Assembly: GCF_002940685.1 (NCBI RefSeq) | Contig: NZ_PNFP01000002.1 | Coordinates: 1-64,000 of the forward strand | Length of the DNA: 64,000 nucleotides | Reading direction: 5' to 3' | Source: Ensifer adhaerens | Lineage (GTDB): Bacteria > Pseudomonadota > Alphaproteobacteria > Rhizobiales > Rhizobiaceae | In this document: positions 10,610 through 18,255 of the stretch, one piece after another | How the letters are laid out: each line of letters begins with the position of its first letter | Position numbering within the stretch: the first letter of the stretch is position 1 | Made by a program: the position numbers and the translations under genes | Notes under the pieces: model-generated | Seen by the model: only the letters and a program-made list of their open reading frames with translations | Told to the model about the DNA's origin: nothing | Database searches by the model: none

Positions 10610-10642
10610 GCCCCTCATGCCAAGGCATGGGGGGCTTTTTTT
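10610..10642 (+). terminator. Rho-independent terminator of the secreted protein gene
   Basis: A 12-bp stem (10610-10621 with 10624-10635, one G-T pair) around a two-base loop, then seven T residues. It begins 47 bases after the stop codon. Confidence 0.92.
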
Positions 10643-11222
10643 GTCTTGCGGCGGCCGAACGGGCGCCGGTTGCGCGAAGTCCCGGGCGGGACCTGCGAAC
10701 GAGGCGGGGTGGAACAGGCCGATAGCGCGGTCCAAAGGTGCGCAATCATCCCCTCGATCGGTCTTCGTTCCAGGCGTTTCAGCCAGCATTCGCGCCGTTG
10801 CCGAACCGACGGCAAGGCTTCGGCCGGTGCGCCCCGTCGCCAGACGGACGACCGCACGGCGCTCCTCCATCGAACATGCAGGGTCTCCGGCCTGGACCGA
10901 TCTTTTGCAGACCAGATCCAGCCCATGTGTCGGCCACCTCCCGGAACACCGGCCAGACATCTCCCGCGACCGAACATATGACGCAACGATCCGGCGGGGC
11001 TCGATACTCGCTTTAGCGATGAAGGTGGCAAGAAACGCGGGCGAGGGGCGACGCCAGGCAGAGATCGCGCAGCAGCAGGCAATGCCGCAAGGCGAGGTGC
11101 GGGAAAAATCGCGCGCAGGAAGCGATGCCAATGCCGGCGCCGGCAAACCCAGGCCTGGAGGTCGGACCGCGTTTAGCGCCGGGACCGGCCCTGGCCAGAG
11201 TGCGGCGCGGTGACCGCCGCCC
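10643..11222. other. Non-coding gap between two terminators
   Basis: About 580 bases bracketed by the terminators of the left (plus) and right (minus) genes. Long open frames exist on both strands, but their products are low-complexity Arg/Pro/Ala-rich sequences typical of shadow reading in GC-rich DNA, and none has a recognisable domain. No repeat family or RNA gene is recognised. Confidence 0.5.
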
Positions 11223-11265
11223 AAAAGAAAAGCCCCCGGCACCGATCTTTGGTGCCAGGGGCTTT
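11223..11265 (-). terminator. Rho-independent terminator of the SIMPL gene
   Basis: A 15-bp stem with one mismatch (11229-11243 with 11251-11265) and a seven-base loop. Read on the minus strand it is followed by a T-rich run. It starts about 45 bases after the stop of the minus-strand gene. Confidence 0.9.
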
Positions 11266-11310
11266 CGATTGTCGAACGCCCGCGTTTGGCTGCGGGCGTT
11301 CCTGGCAGTC

Positions 11311-12051
11311 TTACTGCTTGATTTCGAAGGTCACGTTGACCGTCACATTGTAGCTGTTTTCGCCGGTTGCGACCGGAACGGCGTCGGCGGCATATTCCTT
11401 GGCCATGCCGGCGCGCATCATCGGGATCGGCTCGGGACGGAAGCCCTGCTCGGTGATGTTGACGATCTTGCCGACCGTGACGCCGGCCGCGTCCGCCAGC
11501 ACCTTGGCCTTCTCGACGGCGTCGGCGACGGCCGCCTTGCGCGCCTCGGTGATCACGGCTTCCGGCTTGTCGTTGGTGAACTGCACGCCGCCGCCCTGGT
11601 TGACGCCGAGCGTCACCGACTTGTCGATGACTTCGCCGAGCTTGGCGAGATCGCGGACGCGAACGCTGACGCCGTTGGTCACCTGGTAGCCGATCAGTTC
11701 CGGCGCGCGGTTGCTGCCGTCGGTGTTGGTCGGGTAGCTGTACTGCGGGTTCAGCATGAAGCCGCTCGTCTGCAGGTCGCGATCGGCAATGCCGCTGTCC
11801 GTCAGCGCCTTCAGCACTTCGGCCATGGTCTTGTTGTTGGCGTCGAGCGCTTCGCGCGCAGTCTTGGCGTCCTTGACGACGCTCAGCTGCAGGACCGCCA
11901 TGTCCGGCGCGGTCGTCGCGCGGCCTTCGCCGGCAACGACGATGGTTGCCTTGTCCTTGTCCGTCTCCTGCGCCTGAGCGGCGGCGATGCCGGCAAAGGC
12001 GGCGGCGAAGGCGGCGATCGAAAGCGTGCGGGCTGTGCGTGTAGAAATCAT
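11311..12051 (-). CDS. SIMPL domain-containing (DUF541) periplasmic protein
   Basis: A 246-residue exported protein. The signal peptide covers about residues 1-27 (MISTRTARTLSIAAFAAAFA, cleavage near AQAQ). The SIMPL domain follows: ATIVVAGEGRATTAPDMAVL, then AREALDANNKTMAEVLKAL, DLQTSGFMLNPQYSYPTN, LIGYQVTNGVSVRVRDL and the C-terminal NVTVNVTFEIKQ. Proteins of this family (for example BP26 of Brucella) assemble in the periplasm or outer membrane. The ATG at 12051 follows GGAGAGACATCGACC. It ends at its own terminator, so it is monocistronic. Confidence 0.92.
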   Translation of the reverse strand: MISTRTARTLSIAAFAAAFAGIAAAQAQETDKDKATIVVAGEGRATTAPDMAVLQLSVVKDAKTAREALDANNKTMAEVLKALTDSGIADRDLQTSGFMLNPQYSYPTNTDGSNRAPELIGYQVTNGVSVRVRDLAKLGEVIDKSVTLGVNQGGGVQFTNDKPEAVITEARKAAVADAVEKAKVLADAAGVTVGKIVNITEQGFRPEPIPMMRAGMAKEYAADAVPVATGENSYNVTVNVTFEIKQ

Positions 12052-12308
12052 GGTCGATGTCTCTCCGGTTGTTCCGTCCCTGGCGTCTTCTTGGCCGCCG
12101 ATTGTGTGAGCATTGCGGCAATGGCTTGTCCGCAAAAAGGTTTTCGGCTAGAGCCAAGGCACACGCGAACTGCCATTGGTTCGCGCCGCTGGATCGCTAC
12201 GCTGCCACGCCTTGTTCGCAAGCGCAAAGGCCGCCGTAGCACTTAAGGTTGCTGCCCCGTTTCTATCCCCGGATCGTTACGGTTTGAGGACAGGGGCGGA
12301 TCCAGAGT

Positions 12309-12384
12309 GGGCCTGTAGCTCAATGGTTAGAGCCGGCGGCTCATAACCGCTTGGTTGGGGGTTCGAGTCCCTCCGGGCCCACCA
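12309..12384 (+). tRNA. tRNA-Ile(CAT), the lysidine-modified isoacceptor type
   Basis: A complete 76-base cloverleaf including an encoded CCA. The acceptor stem GGGCCTG pairs with CGGGCCC, the anticodon loop is CTCATAA (anticodon CAT), and the T arm is GGGGG-TTCGAGT-CCCTC. The anticodon arm and variable region (CTCATAACCGCTTGGTT) closely resemble E. coli tRNA-Ile2 rather than elongator Met, so TilS-modified isoleucine decoding is inferred. Assignment against Met rests on this similarity only. Confidence 0.88.
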
Positions 12385-12715
12385 AATTGCAATGATTCCA
12401 ATTGCTTAAGTGATGGTTGGCCAAGAAGGTTAGCCAATAAGTTAGCCGGCCGGTTTTTGGGTGAACCCGCCTTCTGAGCCTGGTCATCCCATCCCTCGCA
12501 AGACGCTGCTGTTCCGCTTCACGGCTGTAGAGCTGTGACACGCGTCCGTGCGTCGGCCTGCAGCGGACGGATCTGCTGCGCGCCATCCGCAAGACGGTCA
12601 AGGCCTGGCGCGATGGCGCTGAAGTCGAGGCCAGCATGCAGCGCGTTGCCGACTTGATGGACGGAAGGGTGCAATTATGGTGATCCAAATCAACCGAAGC
12701 ACCAAGGACACCGCG
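12385..12715. other. tRNA-proximal gap with a possible gene remnant
   Basis: A 330-base stretch after the tRNA gene. Bases about 12553-12684 on the plus strand read as a helical peptide (RTDLLRAIRKTVKAWRDGAE, ending DLMDGRVQLW) with no start codon at its head. This resembles the tail of small phage- or element-associated proteins that begin with a similar helix. It may be the decayed end of an integrated element. An open frame reading backwards through the tRNA gives the well-known artefact GPEGLEPPTK and is not a gene. Confidence 0.35.
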
Positions 12716-13831
12716 TCATTCGATGTCGCTCGGCATGTTAAAATCGTAATGGTTGGCCCATTTTTTTTCGGCCGGCAGCTCCGTCAGTATCCTGCTCCAG
12801 TCTTTGAATTTTTCGTGAGTGGGCGGCGAACCTGTAATATAAAAGTTTCCGGCGTCGAGCTTCATTTTTAGCAGATACTCTTCTGGAATGTTGCCAAATT
12901 TACAGTTGCTAAAATCGCAGTCGATTATTGCGCCCGGGTTTATCATGCTCAGAAAGCTGACTTCCCGAAATTTGCTTTCTTTTATTTCGCAGTCGTCAAT
13001 GAATTGCCGTCCATTGAATTCGCAATGTTGTGCTTTAACCTTTTGGATCCAAAAATAAGTATCCCCGTGGGCTCTTATGAGCGGGTTCAGGATCGAGCCA
13101 CCAACGTACTTTATCGATCCGAAGCCGCGCACACCTTCCCAAATCGTGTGTCCATCTGGCTTTGCTTCAAGAACTCCCCGGACCTTAGACTGAAATCCCA
13201 AGCGATGGCCGTGCGCAAGAGCGCGCCTTGCTGCCAGTCTCGCATTGTTCAGGTTAGGATTGTGATAGGCGCGCAAATAGAAGTCTGCGAGCAGGTCCAT
13301 CACCTGCAGTGAAAACTTCCGCTTCGGCTCGTCAATCAACATTTCCAAAGTCACGATGCCGCCCAGTATCTGGGCCTCTTTCTCTTTTTCGCCCAGCAGT
13401 TTGGCGCCTTCTTGCAGGAGCTTGGCCAGGTTCGCATCGTCGCTTGCGTCGTTTTGGCGGATCTGTTGCTGAAGTTGAACGGCCTGATACTCCAATTGAC
13501 GAGCTTGGTGCTCAAGCTGCTTTGCCTGATGCTCAAGCTGTTTCGCCTGTTGCTCGAGTTGCTGTGTATTGAGGAGACCACGCCAAACAACAGTGCAGAA
13601 TGTCACCAAGGCAAAGAGGGCGACGCCGACCGGCGCGACGATCTGTGCGCGGAGAACACTTTGACGAGGGGTGTCTGCCCAGAACACATAGAGTACCGCC
13701 ATAAAACCGACAGTCCCAGTGAAGATAGCCAGTCCAACTGCTGTGTTGTACCACTGTCTCGGATCGTCGCTCGGCCCCTCGCTTACTTTTGCGGCGGCCA
13801 CTTCAGCTTCCTTCGACAATCGTCCCTCCAT
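12716..13831 (-). CDS. Membrane-anchored coiled-coil protein with pentapeptide-like C-terminus, paralog A
   Basis: About 371 residues. Two transmembrane segments near the N-terminus (TAVGLAIFTGTVGFMAVLYV and VAPVGVALFALVTFCTVVW) are followed by NTQQLEQQAKQLEHQAKQLE, a heptad coiled coil of five near-identical QLEHQAK units. A conserved helical module follows (ANLAKLLQEGAKLLGE; VTLEMLIDEPKRKFS; VMDLLADF). Then comes a short pentapeptide-like stretch (CEFNGRQFIDDCEIKESKF; CDFSNCKF) and a C-terminal FKDWSRIL. The downstream-strand neighbour (13981-15000) is its paralog along the whole length. The start is uncertain: ATG 13861 overlaps a conserved promoter-like element, ATG 13831 has a weak site, and TTG 13819 and GTG 13801 have better Shine-Dalgarno sequences. 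Function unknown; lower GC than the surroundings suggests transfer. Confidence 0.75.
   Translation of the reverse strand: MEGRLSKEAEVAAAKVSEGPSDDPRQWYNTAVGLAIFTGTVGFMAVLYVFWADTPRQSVLRAQIVAPVGVALFALVTFCTVVWRGLLNTQQLEQQAKQLEHQAKQLEHQARQLEYQAVQLQQQIRQNDASDDANLAKLLQEGAKLLGEKEKEAQILGGIVTLEMLIDEPKRKFSLQVMDLLADFYLRAYHNPNLNNARLAARRALAHGHRLGFQSKVRGVLEAKPDGHTIWEGVRGFGSIKYVGGSILNPLIRAHGDTYFWIQKVKAQHCEFNGRQFIDDCEIKESKFREVSFLSMINPGAIIDCDFSNCKFGNIPEEYLLKMKLDAGNFYITGSPPTHEKFKDWSRILTELPAEKKWANHYDFNMPSDIE
13463..13567 (-). repeat. 21-bp tandem repeat encoding the heptad coiled coil
   Basis: About five imperfect copies of a 21-base unit inside paralog A, each encoding one seven-residue Q-L-E-(H/Q/Y)-Q-A-(K/R/V) turn. 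The middle copies differ by only a few bases. Paralog B has about two units at the homologous place, so copy number has changed since duplication. Confidence 0.75.
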
Positions 13832-13935
13832 CAACTGCTTCAACAGAAAGCTGATTATCATTCAACTTTGGCGTTAGCAGCCATGCCTGCTCACGCCTCC
13901 ACAGCTTTGGAGGCGACAGGGTGAACCAGATCACT
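13832..13935 (-). promoter_or_regulatory. Conserved leader of paralog A
   Basis: On the minus strand this region contains the hairpin arms CGCCTCCA and TGGAGGCG with a short loop, then GCTGCTAACGCC and GTTGAATGATAAT. The same order recurs upstream of paralog B (CTGTGGAGG, GCTGCTAAACGC, GTTGAATGATAAT). Because the two proteins begin differently, this conserved block is more likely a promoter/leader (GATAAT as the -10 box) than coding. A clear -35 box was not found. Confidence 0.5.
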
Positions 13936-13980
13936 TACTTATCCGTGCTCGAGACGGTGCCCAGTCCGCTTGTAGCGAGC

Positions 13981-15000
13981 TTAGTCCGGCCCTTTGTCGG
14001 AGGCGACCATAGTGAGAATTCCGGACCAGTCGAAGCTTCGACCGATATCAGGAGGATTGTCGAACTCGTAGTAATTGTCGCCGCCTCTGATGCGGAAATT
14101 CTGGTCGATCTCTTCCTGATAATCTTCGATGATGGCACCGCTGAAATTGCAGTTAGTAAACTCGTTGTTGCGAAGTCTACCTACCGACGTGCTCAGGATA
14201 GTGCATCTGCGGAAGACACATTCGCTGTAATATCGATTAGGCACGGTCGCTCCGATTATGACCACGTTGTAAAAGCTCGCTTTCGATGGGCCGTTGACTG
14301 CTCGATTAAACGTCGACTGAAGCATCCCTCCTCCCCAGTATGTAAGCTCTTCGAAGCCAGGGATGTATCGCCATTCCGGCCGCTTTGGGCTCTGTGGCAG
14401 CTCCAACGTTGCGCGAATTCGGGATCTCAATCCATTGTCTTCCCCGATCTGCAGCGCGCGAATTGCTGCGTTGATGGATCCTTCAAGATCCTCGATCTCG
14501 AAGTTCTCCTTTACGAATTCCGCAAGCAGATCCATCGCCTGGACCGAGAAACGCCTCCTCGGCTCGGTCAACAATACCTCAAGCGTCGCAATGCCAGCGC
14601 GAACCTCCGCCGTGCGGTTTGGTTCAACCAACAGTTTGGCGCCTTCCTGCAGAAGCTTTGCCAGGTTGGCTTCCTCGTTTGCGTCGTTCTGACGAGTTTG
14701 TTGCTGAACCTGGAGTCTCTGCTGCTCGAGCTGATCTGCCTGGTGTTTCAGCTGCTGGGTGTTGAGCACCCCGCGCCAAGCAACTGTGAGGAAGGTGACG
14801 ACTGCAAGCAGGGCGGCACCAAATGGCGCGAATGCCTGCGCACGATAGACCATTGCTTGGTCTTTGACGTCAAAAACCCAGATTGCGAAGAGTATCGCCA
14901 CAACCGCGGTAATGAGAAAGCTCGCGAACGCCAAGGCAAACCAAGTCTCCGCCTTAATGGTGGGCCCGTCTCCATTCGAGCTTTCGTTCTTTTCCGCCAC
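13981..15000 (-). CDS. Membrane-anchored coiled-coil protein with pentapeptide-like C-terminus, paralog B
   Basis: About 339 residues with the same domain order as paralog A. There are two transmembrane segments (TWFALAFASFLITAVVAILF; FAPFGAALLAVVTFLTVAW), then GVLNTQQLKHQADQLEQQRL, a shorter coiled coil. The shared module is NDANEEANLAKLLQEGAKLL with IATLEVLLTEPRRRFSVQAM. The pentapeptide-like part is YSECVFRRCTILS and NNEFTNCNFSGAII, and the protein ends FDWSGIL. The GTG at 15000 has GGAGG eight bases upstream and is preferred over the ATG at 15039, which lies in the conserved GATAAT element. It precedes paralog A in the direction of transcription. Function unknown; an anchored oligomeric sensor or scaffold is only a guess. 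Confidence 0.75.
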   Translation of the reverse strand: MAEKNESSNGDGPTIKAETWFALAFASFLITAVVAILFAIWVFDVKDQAMVYRAQAFAPFGAALLAVVTFLTVAWRGVLNTQQLKHQADQLEQQRLQVQQQTRQNDANEEANLAKLLQEGAKLLVEPNRTAEVRAGIATLEVLLTEPRRRFSVQAMDLLAEFVKENFEIEDLEGSINAAIRALQIGEDNGLRSRIRATLELPQSPKRPEWRYIPGFEELTYWGGGMLQSTFNRAVNGPSKASFYNVVIIGATVPNRYYSECVFRRCTILSTSVGRLRNNEFTNCNFSGAIIEDYQEEIDQNFRIRGGDNYYEFDNPPDIGRSFDWSGILTMVASDKGPD

Positions 15001-15110
15001 AACAACCACCTCCAAGTCCGATTTGGCGAAAATTATCATTCAACTGAGCGTTTAGCAGCGGCCAGCCGGCAACCCTCCACAGGATTGCAGGCCGCCAAAT
15101 GAGCCAAGTC
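15001..15110 (-). promoter_or_regulatory. Conserved leader of paralog B
   Basis: Contains the ribosome site GGAGG (rc of 15009-15013), the promoter-like GTTGAATGATAAT, GCTGCTAAACGC, and a weak hairpin around CTGTGGAGG. All align with the leader of paralog A, showing that the duplication included the upstream region. Confidence 0.5.
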
Positions 15111-15920
15111 CGCCTCTTCATAGTCAACAACGATCCGGAGCGCGCGCTTGGCGTAACGCTCGGCTACGCAACGACTAATGCGCCGGCCTGGTGCCGCGTT
15201 GTTAGCGATGCTGTCGAAATCCTCCGCATACCATCCGGTGCGAAGTGCATCGGTGCATGGTTCGGACCCGGCGCTTCCGCACAGGAATCGGCCTGGCGCG
15301 AACGCCGTATCGTCGGCGGCATCGTCTTCCTCTGCCTGAAGGCCGTTGCTGCCAGACGGAGGGTTCAAAAAAAATGCCCGCAGAACGCGGGCAGTTTTGG
15401 AGTGGGCGCATACGCTCAGACATGTTGCGCCTGGGTCCAAGGTGGCCGGCAGAGGTCAAGGATCTGTAAATGCGGGATAGCTAAAAATAGGGATTGGGGC
15501 GGCTCTTCGCTCCGGCGACCTGTCGCGCCCGAGGATTTGCCGGTGAAGCGGTGGCTGGAGGCAGATTTTTTTTGTCCGCGGGCACCGGACGCCGGGTCGG
15601 CCGGGTATTGCCACCGGGCGTGGTGGGTTCGAACCGGTCAAGGCAGGTTGCGATTGCCGATGCGGTCGGGCGCATGCTCGATCAAGCCTTTGTTTTTCCT
15701 GGGTTGGATCTTCCACGGTCCGCGCCGGCGATGGTGCTTCCTTCGGCAAGGCTTGGAGGCTTGTCGCTACCTGGCGGAAGCCGCCGCACAACCATGGCGG
15801 AATTCTTAAGAAAGGAATTGTTAATTTAAGCGATGAATAATGAAAAAGGGGGTTGAAGATCACCGCCTTTTCGCCCTAAGGAAGCCCCGGGCGGCTGGAC
15901 CGCTATTCGAAAGGACGTTT
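15111..15920. other. Non-coding gap; possible small RNA on the minus strand
   Basis: Eight hundred bases without a recognisable gene. It contains a strong minus-strand terminator (15367-15393) with no coding gene upstream of it, which makes a small RNA plausible. The plus strand has TTTTTTTT at about 15566-15573 with no clear stem before it. Around 15625-15640 GGGTTCGAACC mimics a tRNA T-loop, but no cloverleaf can be folded. Open frames on both strands give unrecognisable sequence. The last 60 bases before 15921 are AT-rich and probably hold the promoter of the lipoprotein gene. Confidence 0.45.
15367..15393 (-). terminator. Orphan rho-independent terminator
   Basis: Stem TGCCCGC (15375-15381) with GCGGGCA (15387-15393), five-base loop. 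Read on the minus strand it is followed by eight T residues (15367-15374). There is no recognised minus-strand gene ending here; the nearest downstream gene on that strand starts at 15000. Confidence 0.85.
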
Positions 15921-16274
15921 ATGCGATCAAAAACCGCATGTGCCGGCGCAAGCCGCACCGCCGTTTCGGGTTTCAAGTTTCTCGTACCGACAACATCAGT
16001 GCTAGGCCTCCTGCTTCTGTCTGCCGGCTGTTCGTCGACGGTCGTCAGCGAAACGCCGCTGTTTGCCTCGGGCCATTCCAGCGCCTATGCGAGCCCCGCG
16101 GTCAAGGTTCGCAAGGAAGAGAAGGGGCTGAAGGTCGCCGAAGCGGACGAGGATATCGTCGAGCCGGCACCGATACGCAGGCGCGCGACCGCCTACATTG
16201 GCCGCGCGCCCTATATCTGCTCGCCGAGCGGCTTTGGGCGCACGTCGCGCTGTTTCCTGAGAGCCTCGCTCTAG
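15921..16274 (+). CDS. Small hypothetical lipoprotein
   Basis: A 117-residue protein with a basic N-terminal region, a hydrophobic segment SVLGLLLLSAGCSS ending in a lipobox-like LSAGC (Cys near residue 37), and a charged mature part. The C-terminus has two cysteines in the pattern YICSPSGFGRTSRCFLRASL. The signal is longer than average, so lipidation is likely but not certain. The ATG at 15921 follows AAAGGACGTTT. The family is not recognised by name. Confidence 0.65.
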   Translation: MRSKTACAGASRTAVSGFKFLVPTTSVLGLLLLSAGCSSTVVSETPLFASGHSSAYASPAVKVRKEEKGLKVAEADEDIVEPAPIRRRATAYIGRAPYICSPSGFGRTSRCFLRASL

Positions 16275-16453
16275 CGGCGGCAGCCTTCGGGAACGAGGCG
16301 TAACCGGTCGGGTGATCCCTGATTTTTCGGCGGTGGCTTTCTGACCGCCAGGTTTCGGTTGAACAGGCGCGTTGCAGGGTTGGCGGGCGTGACGGGGGCG
16401 TCCGTGCCGATCACCGTCTCCAGCGCGCAGCAAGCAATGTCTGGTTTCATGCG

Positions 16454-17500
16454 GTGCCGTACGTGGCCCGCCGGAGAGTTTCCTTGTCTACTACAGTCTT
16501 GAGATCGGTGCTTGGCGCAGGTGTGCTGGCGCTTCTGGCGGTTACCGGAGCTTTGCCGGTGCGCGCGCAGGATCCCGCCAACGGTATCGACCGGACGCTG
16601 ACGACCGCCGCCATCGCGCCTGAGACAGGGAAGCCGCAAGCGCGCACGGTCGAAATCGGCGTCTACGATCCGCATGACACGGTCGCTGACAGCGACGCGC
16701 TGACGCTCGAGCATGTCTTCGTCTACTGGCAGAAGCCGGACCGGGCGCTGTTGAAACGGAAGTTCGCGATGGCGCAGCAGCAGGGGCGGGCGCTGATGCT
16801 CTCGGTCGAACCCTATACCCACGCCGCCGACTGGCGCGCCGGCGGCAACCGGCTGTTCGCCGATATCGGCAAGGGCCGCTTCGACCGCGAAATTGTCGAG
16901 ATCTGCACCCGTGCCGCCGACTTCGCCGGGCAGGTCTACATTCGCTGGGGCCACGAGATGGAGGAACCCAGCGAGCGCTACCCCTGGGCGCGCCGCGACA
17001 GCGAAGGCTACAAGACGGCGTTCCGTTACTTCGTGGCCAAGTGCCGGGAGTTGGCGCCGGCCGCGCGCTACGTCTGGTCGCCGAAGGGTCACCGCAATCT
17101 TTCGGCCTACTACCCGGGCGACGATGTCGTCGATGCCATCGGCATTCCCGTCTGGGGCTTGCAGAAGATGGATGTCGATTACTGGGGGCGCGAACGCCGT
17201 TTCGTCGAGGCGCTCAAGGAAAAGTACCAGCGCGTTTCGCGTTACGGCAAGCCCGTGATCGTCGCCGAACTCGGCGTCTCCGGTTCGGCCGACTACAAGC
17301 GCGCCTGGTATGCCGAAATCCTCGACCAGCAGACCTATCGCCGGACCTTCCCGCTTCTGACGACCGTCGTCTTCTTCAACGACAAGGAGCCGTACAAATG
17401 GCCGCTCGGTTACGGCGCGCCGGACTGGCGGCTCGACAAGGCGGCGCTCAAGGCGCTTGCCGACCGCGGACCGAAGGAAGCGGCCGAACTCGCCGACTGA
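16454..17500 (+). CDS. Secreted glycosidase, GH26 (beta-mannanase)-like
   Basis: A 348-residue exported protein. The signal peptide ends near PVRA-QD (about residue 38). The TIM-barrel glycosidase has the general acid in RWGHEMEE (Glu168) and the nucleophile in VIVAELGVSG (Glu272), the spacing and context of family GH26. WSPKGHRNLSAYYPGDDVVD between them is the typical GH26 beta-strand 6-7 region. The frame opens at GTG 16454, but TTG 16484 has GGAGAG at good spacing and leaves a better-shaped signal peptide, so it may be the true start. The substrate could be mannan or an exopolysaccharide; the sequence does not decide. Confidence 0.82.
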   Translation: MPYVARRRVSLSTTVLRSVLGAGVLALLAVTGALPVRAQDPANGIDRTLTTAAIAPETGKPQARTVEIGVYDPHDTVADSDALTLEHVFVYWQKPDRALLKRKFAMAQQQGRALMLSVEPYTHAADWRAGGNRLFADIGKGRFDREIVEICTRAADFAGQVYIRWGHEMEEPSERYPWARRDSEGYKTAFRYFVAKCRELAPAARYVWSPKGHRNLSAYYPGDDVVDAIGIPVWGLQKMDVDYWGRERRFVEALKEKYQRVSRYGKPVIVAELGVSGSADYKRAWYAEILDQQTYRRTFPLLTTVVFFNDKEPYKWPLGYGAPDWRLDKAALKALADRGPKEAAELAD

Positions 17501-17659
17501 TTGCCTTGCGTGGCATGAAATCCTGCTGATCGCAGCAGAGGCGCTTCCGGTGGGGCGACGCGCCGATCGTCCTTCGGCGCATCGCAAAGGCTTCAAGCTT
17601 GCGGAGCCCTTGATGTCCCGGATCACCTTGCGATACCGGATCACCCTGATGCTTCCGGT

Positions 17660-17899
17660 TCAGGCCAGCAACAGGCCCGATTCGCGTGCCGCGGCAGCAA
17701 AGCAGCGGCTGGCCCGGTCGGTACTCGTCAATCCGTCCAGCGCATCCAGGCAACGCCTGAGAGCCGCGCGATACTCCCGTCCGCGCCGGCCCGGCCACTG
17801 CCTGAGCAGTTCAACGGCTTCGAAGACCGTTCTGACCACGGTCTGCCGTCTGGCCGATAGCTTGAGGGGGATGGGGGTGGGGAAAAGCTTCTCGCTCAT
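17660..17899 (-). CDS. DUF982 domain-containing protein
   Basis: A 79-residue protein matching DUF982, a small family largely confined to rhizobia. Features are VVRTVFEAVELLRQWPGRRG, YRAALRRCLDALDG and the ending CFAAAARESGLLL. The ribosome site AAAGAGGAA precedes the ATG. Function unknown; the size and fold prediction suggest a small alpha/beta protein. It sits alone between the glycosidase and the regulator. Confidence 0.85.
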   Translation of the reverse strand: MSEKLFPTPIPLKLSARRQTVVRTVFEAVELLRQWPGRRGREYRAALRRCLDALDGLTSTDRASRCFAAAARESGLLLA

Positions 17900-18009
17900 T
17901 GCATTCCTCTTTGGCAGTCTTTTCGAGCGAAGGGCGAACGTCGGAGTGCGGCAATGGTTCCACTCGGGCGGTGGATTTTTTGCCGCAGCGGTCGAAGCGT
18001 TTCCGGCCC

Positions 18010-18243
18010 GTGCCTTGCGAGGACGTGACGATCAACGACAACAAGGCAGTGATCCGCTTTGCAAATTCCGAAGCGGACGAAATTACCAACGAACTTTTTC
18101 CCGGCAGTTCGCTGGCGCTCACGCTCGCCGACGGCGGCCGAAGGGACGTGCGGCAGGGGAGCTCCGTCGAGCCCGGATCGGTGTTGAGAGGTTTTGATAA
18201 TCCGGGCCCGGCGGCGGTCGTCGCCGCCTACCGGGAGCACTGA
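18010..18243 (+). CDS. Doubtful short hypothetical protein
   Basis: An open frame from GTG 18010 (extendable to TTG 17899) reads CEDVTINDNKAVIRFANSEA and then SSLALTLADGGRRDVRQG, with codon use more protein-like than the opposite strand. No family is recognised and the ribosome site is poor. It converges with the FadR-type gene. It may equally be chance reading in GC-rich DNA. Confidence 0.3.
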   Translation: MPCEDVTINDNKAVIRFANSEADEITNELFPGSSLALTLADGGRRDVRQGSSVEPGSVLRGFDNPGPAAVVAAYREH

Positions 18244-18255
18244 GGCGCAGGCGGC

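Noticed and set aside
10502-12157. 551-residue minus-strand frame spanning the SIMPL gene and the gap to its left
   Set aside because: Out of frame with the clear SIMPL protein and crossing two terminators; Arg/Gly-rich shadow sequence.
12341-12688. Open frame on the minus strand running through the tRNA gene
   Set aside because: Its C-terminus GPEGLEPPTK is the well-known translation of a tRNA T-arm; the rest is unlike any protein.
13832-15040. Integron cassette array, because GTTGAAT (GTTRRRY) precedes both paralogs
   Set aside because: No matching RYYYAAC partner or L-type simple sites lie between the genes, and no integrase is present. The shared sequence is better explained by duplication of a leader.
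15541-15580. Plus-strand terminator suggested by TTTTTTTT
   Set aside because: No stable stem directly precedes the T-run.
15481-15863. Possible tRNA or gene around GGGTTCGAACC with peptide FEPTTPGGNT
   Set aside because: The T-loop-like sequence has no pairing 5-bp stem and no acceptor, D or anticodon arm could be folded on either strand.
18010-18243. Antisense frame opposite the short plus-strand frame
   Set aside because: It is Arg-rich without family resemblance; the plus-strand reading is slightly better but still doubtful.
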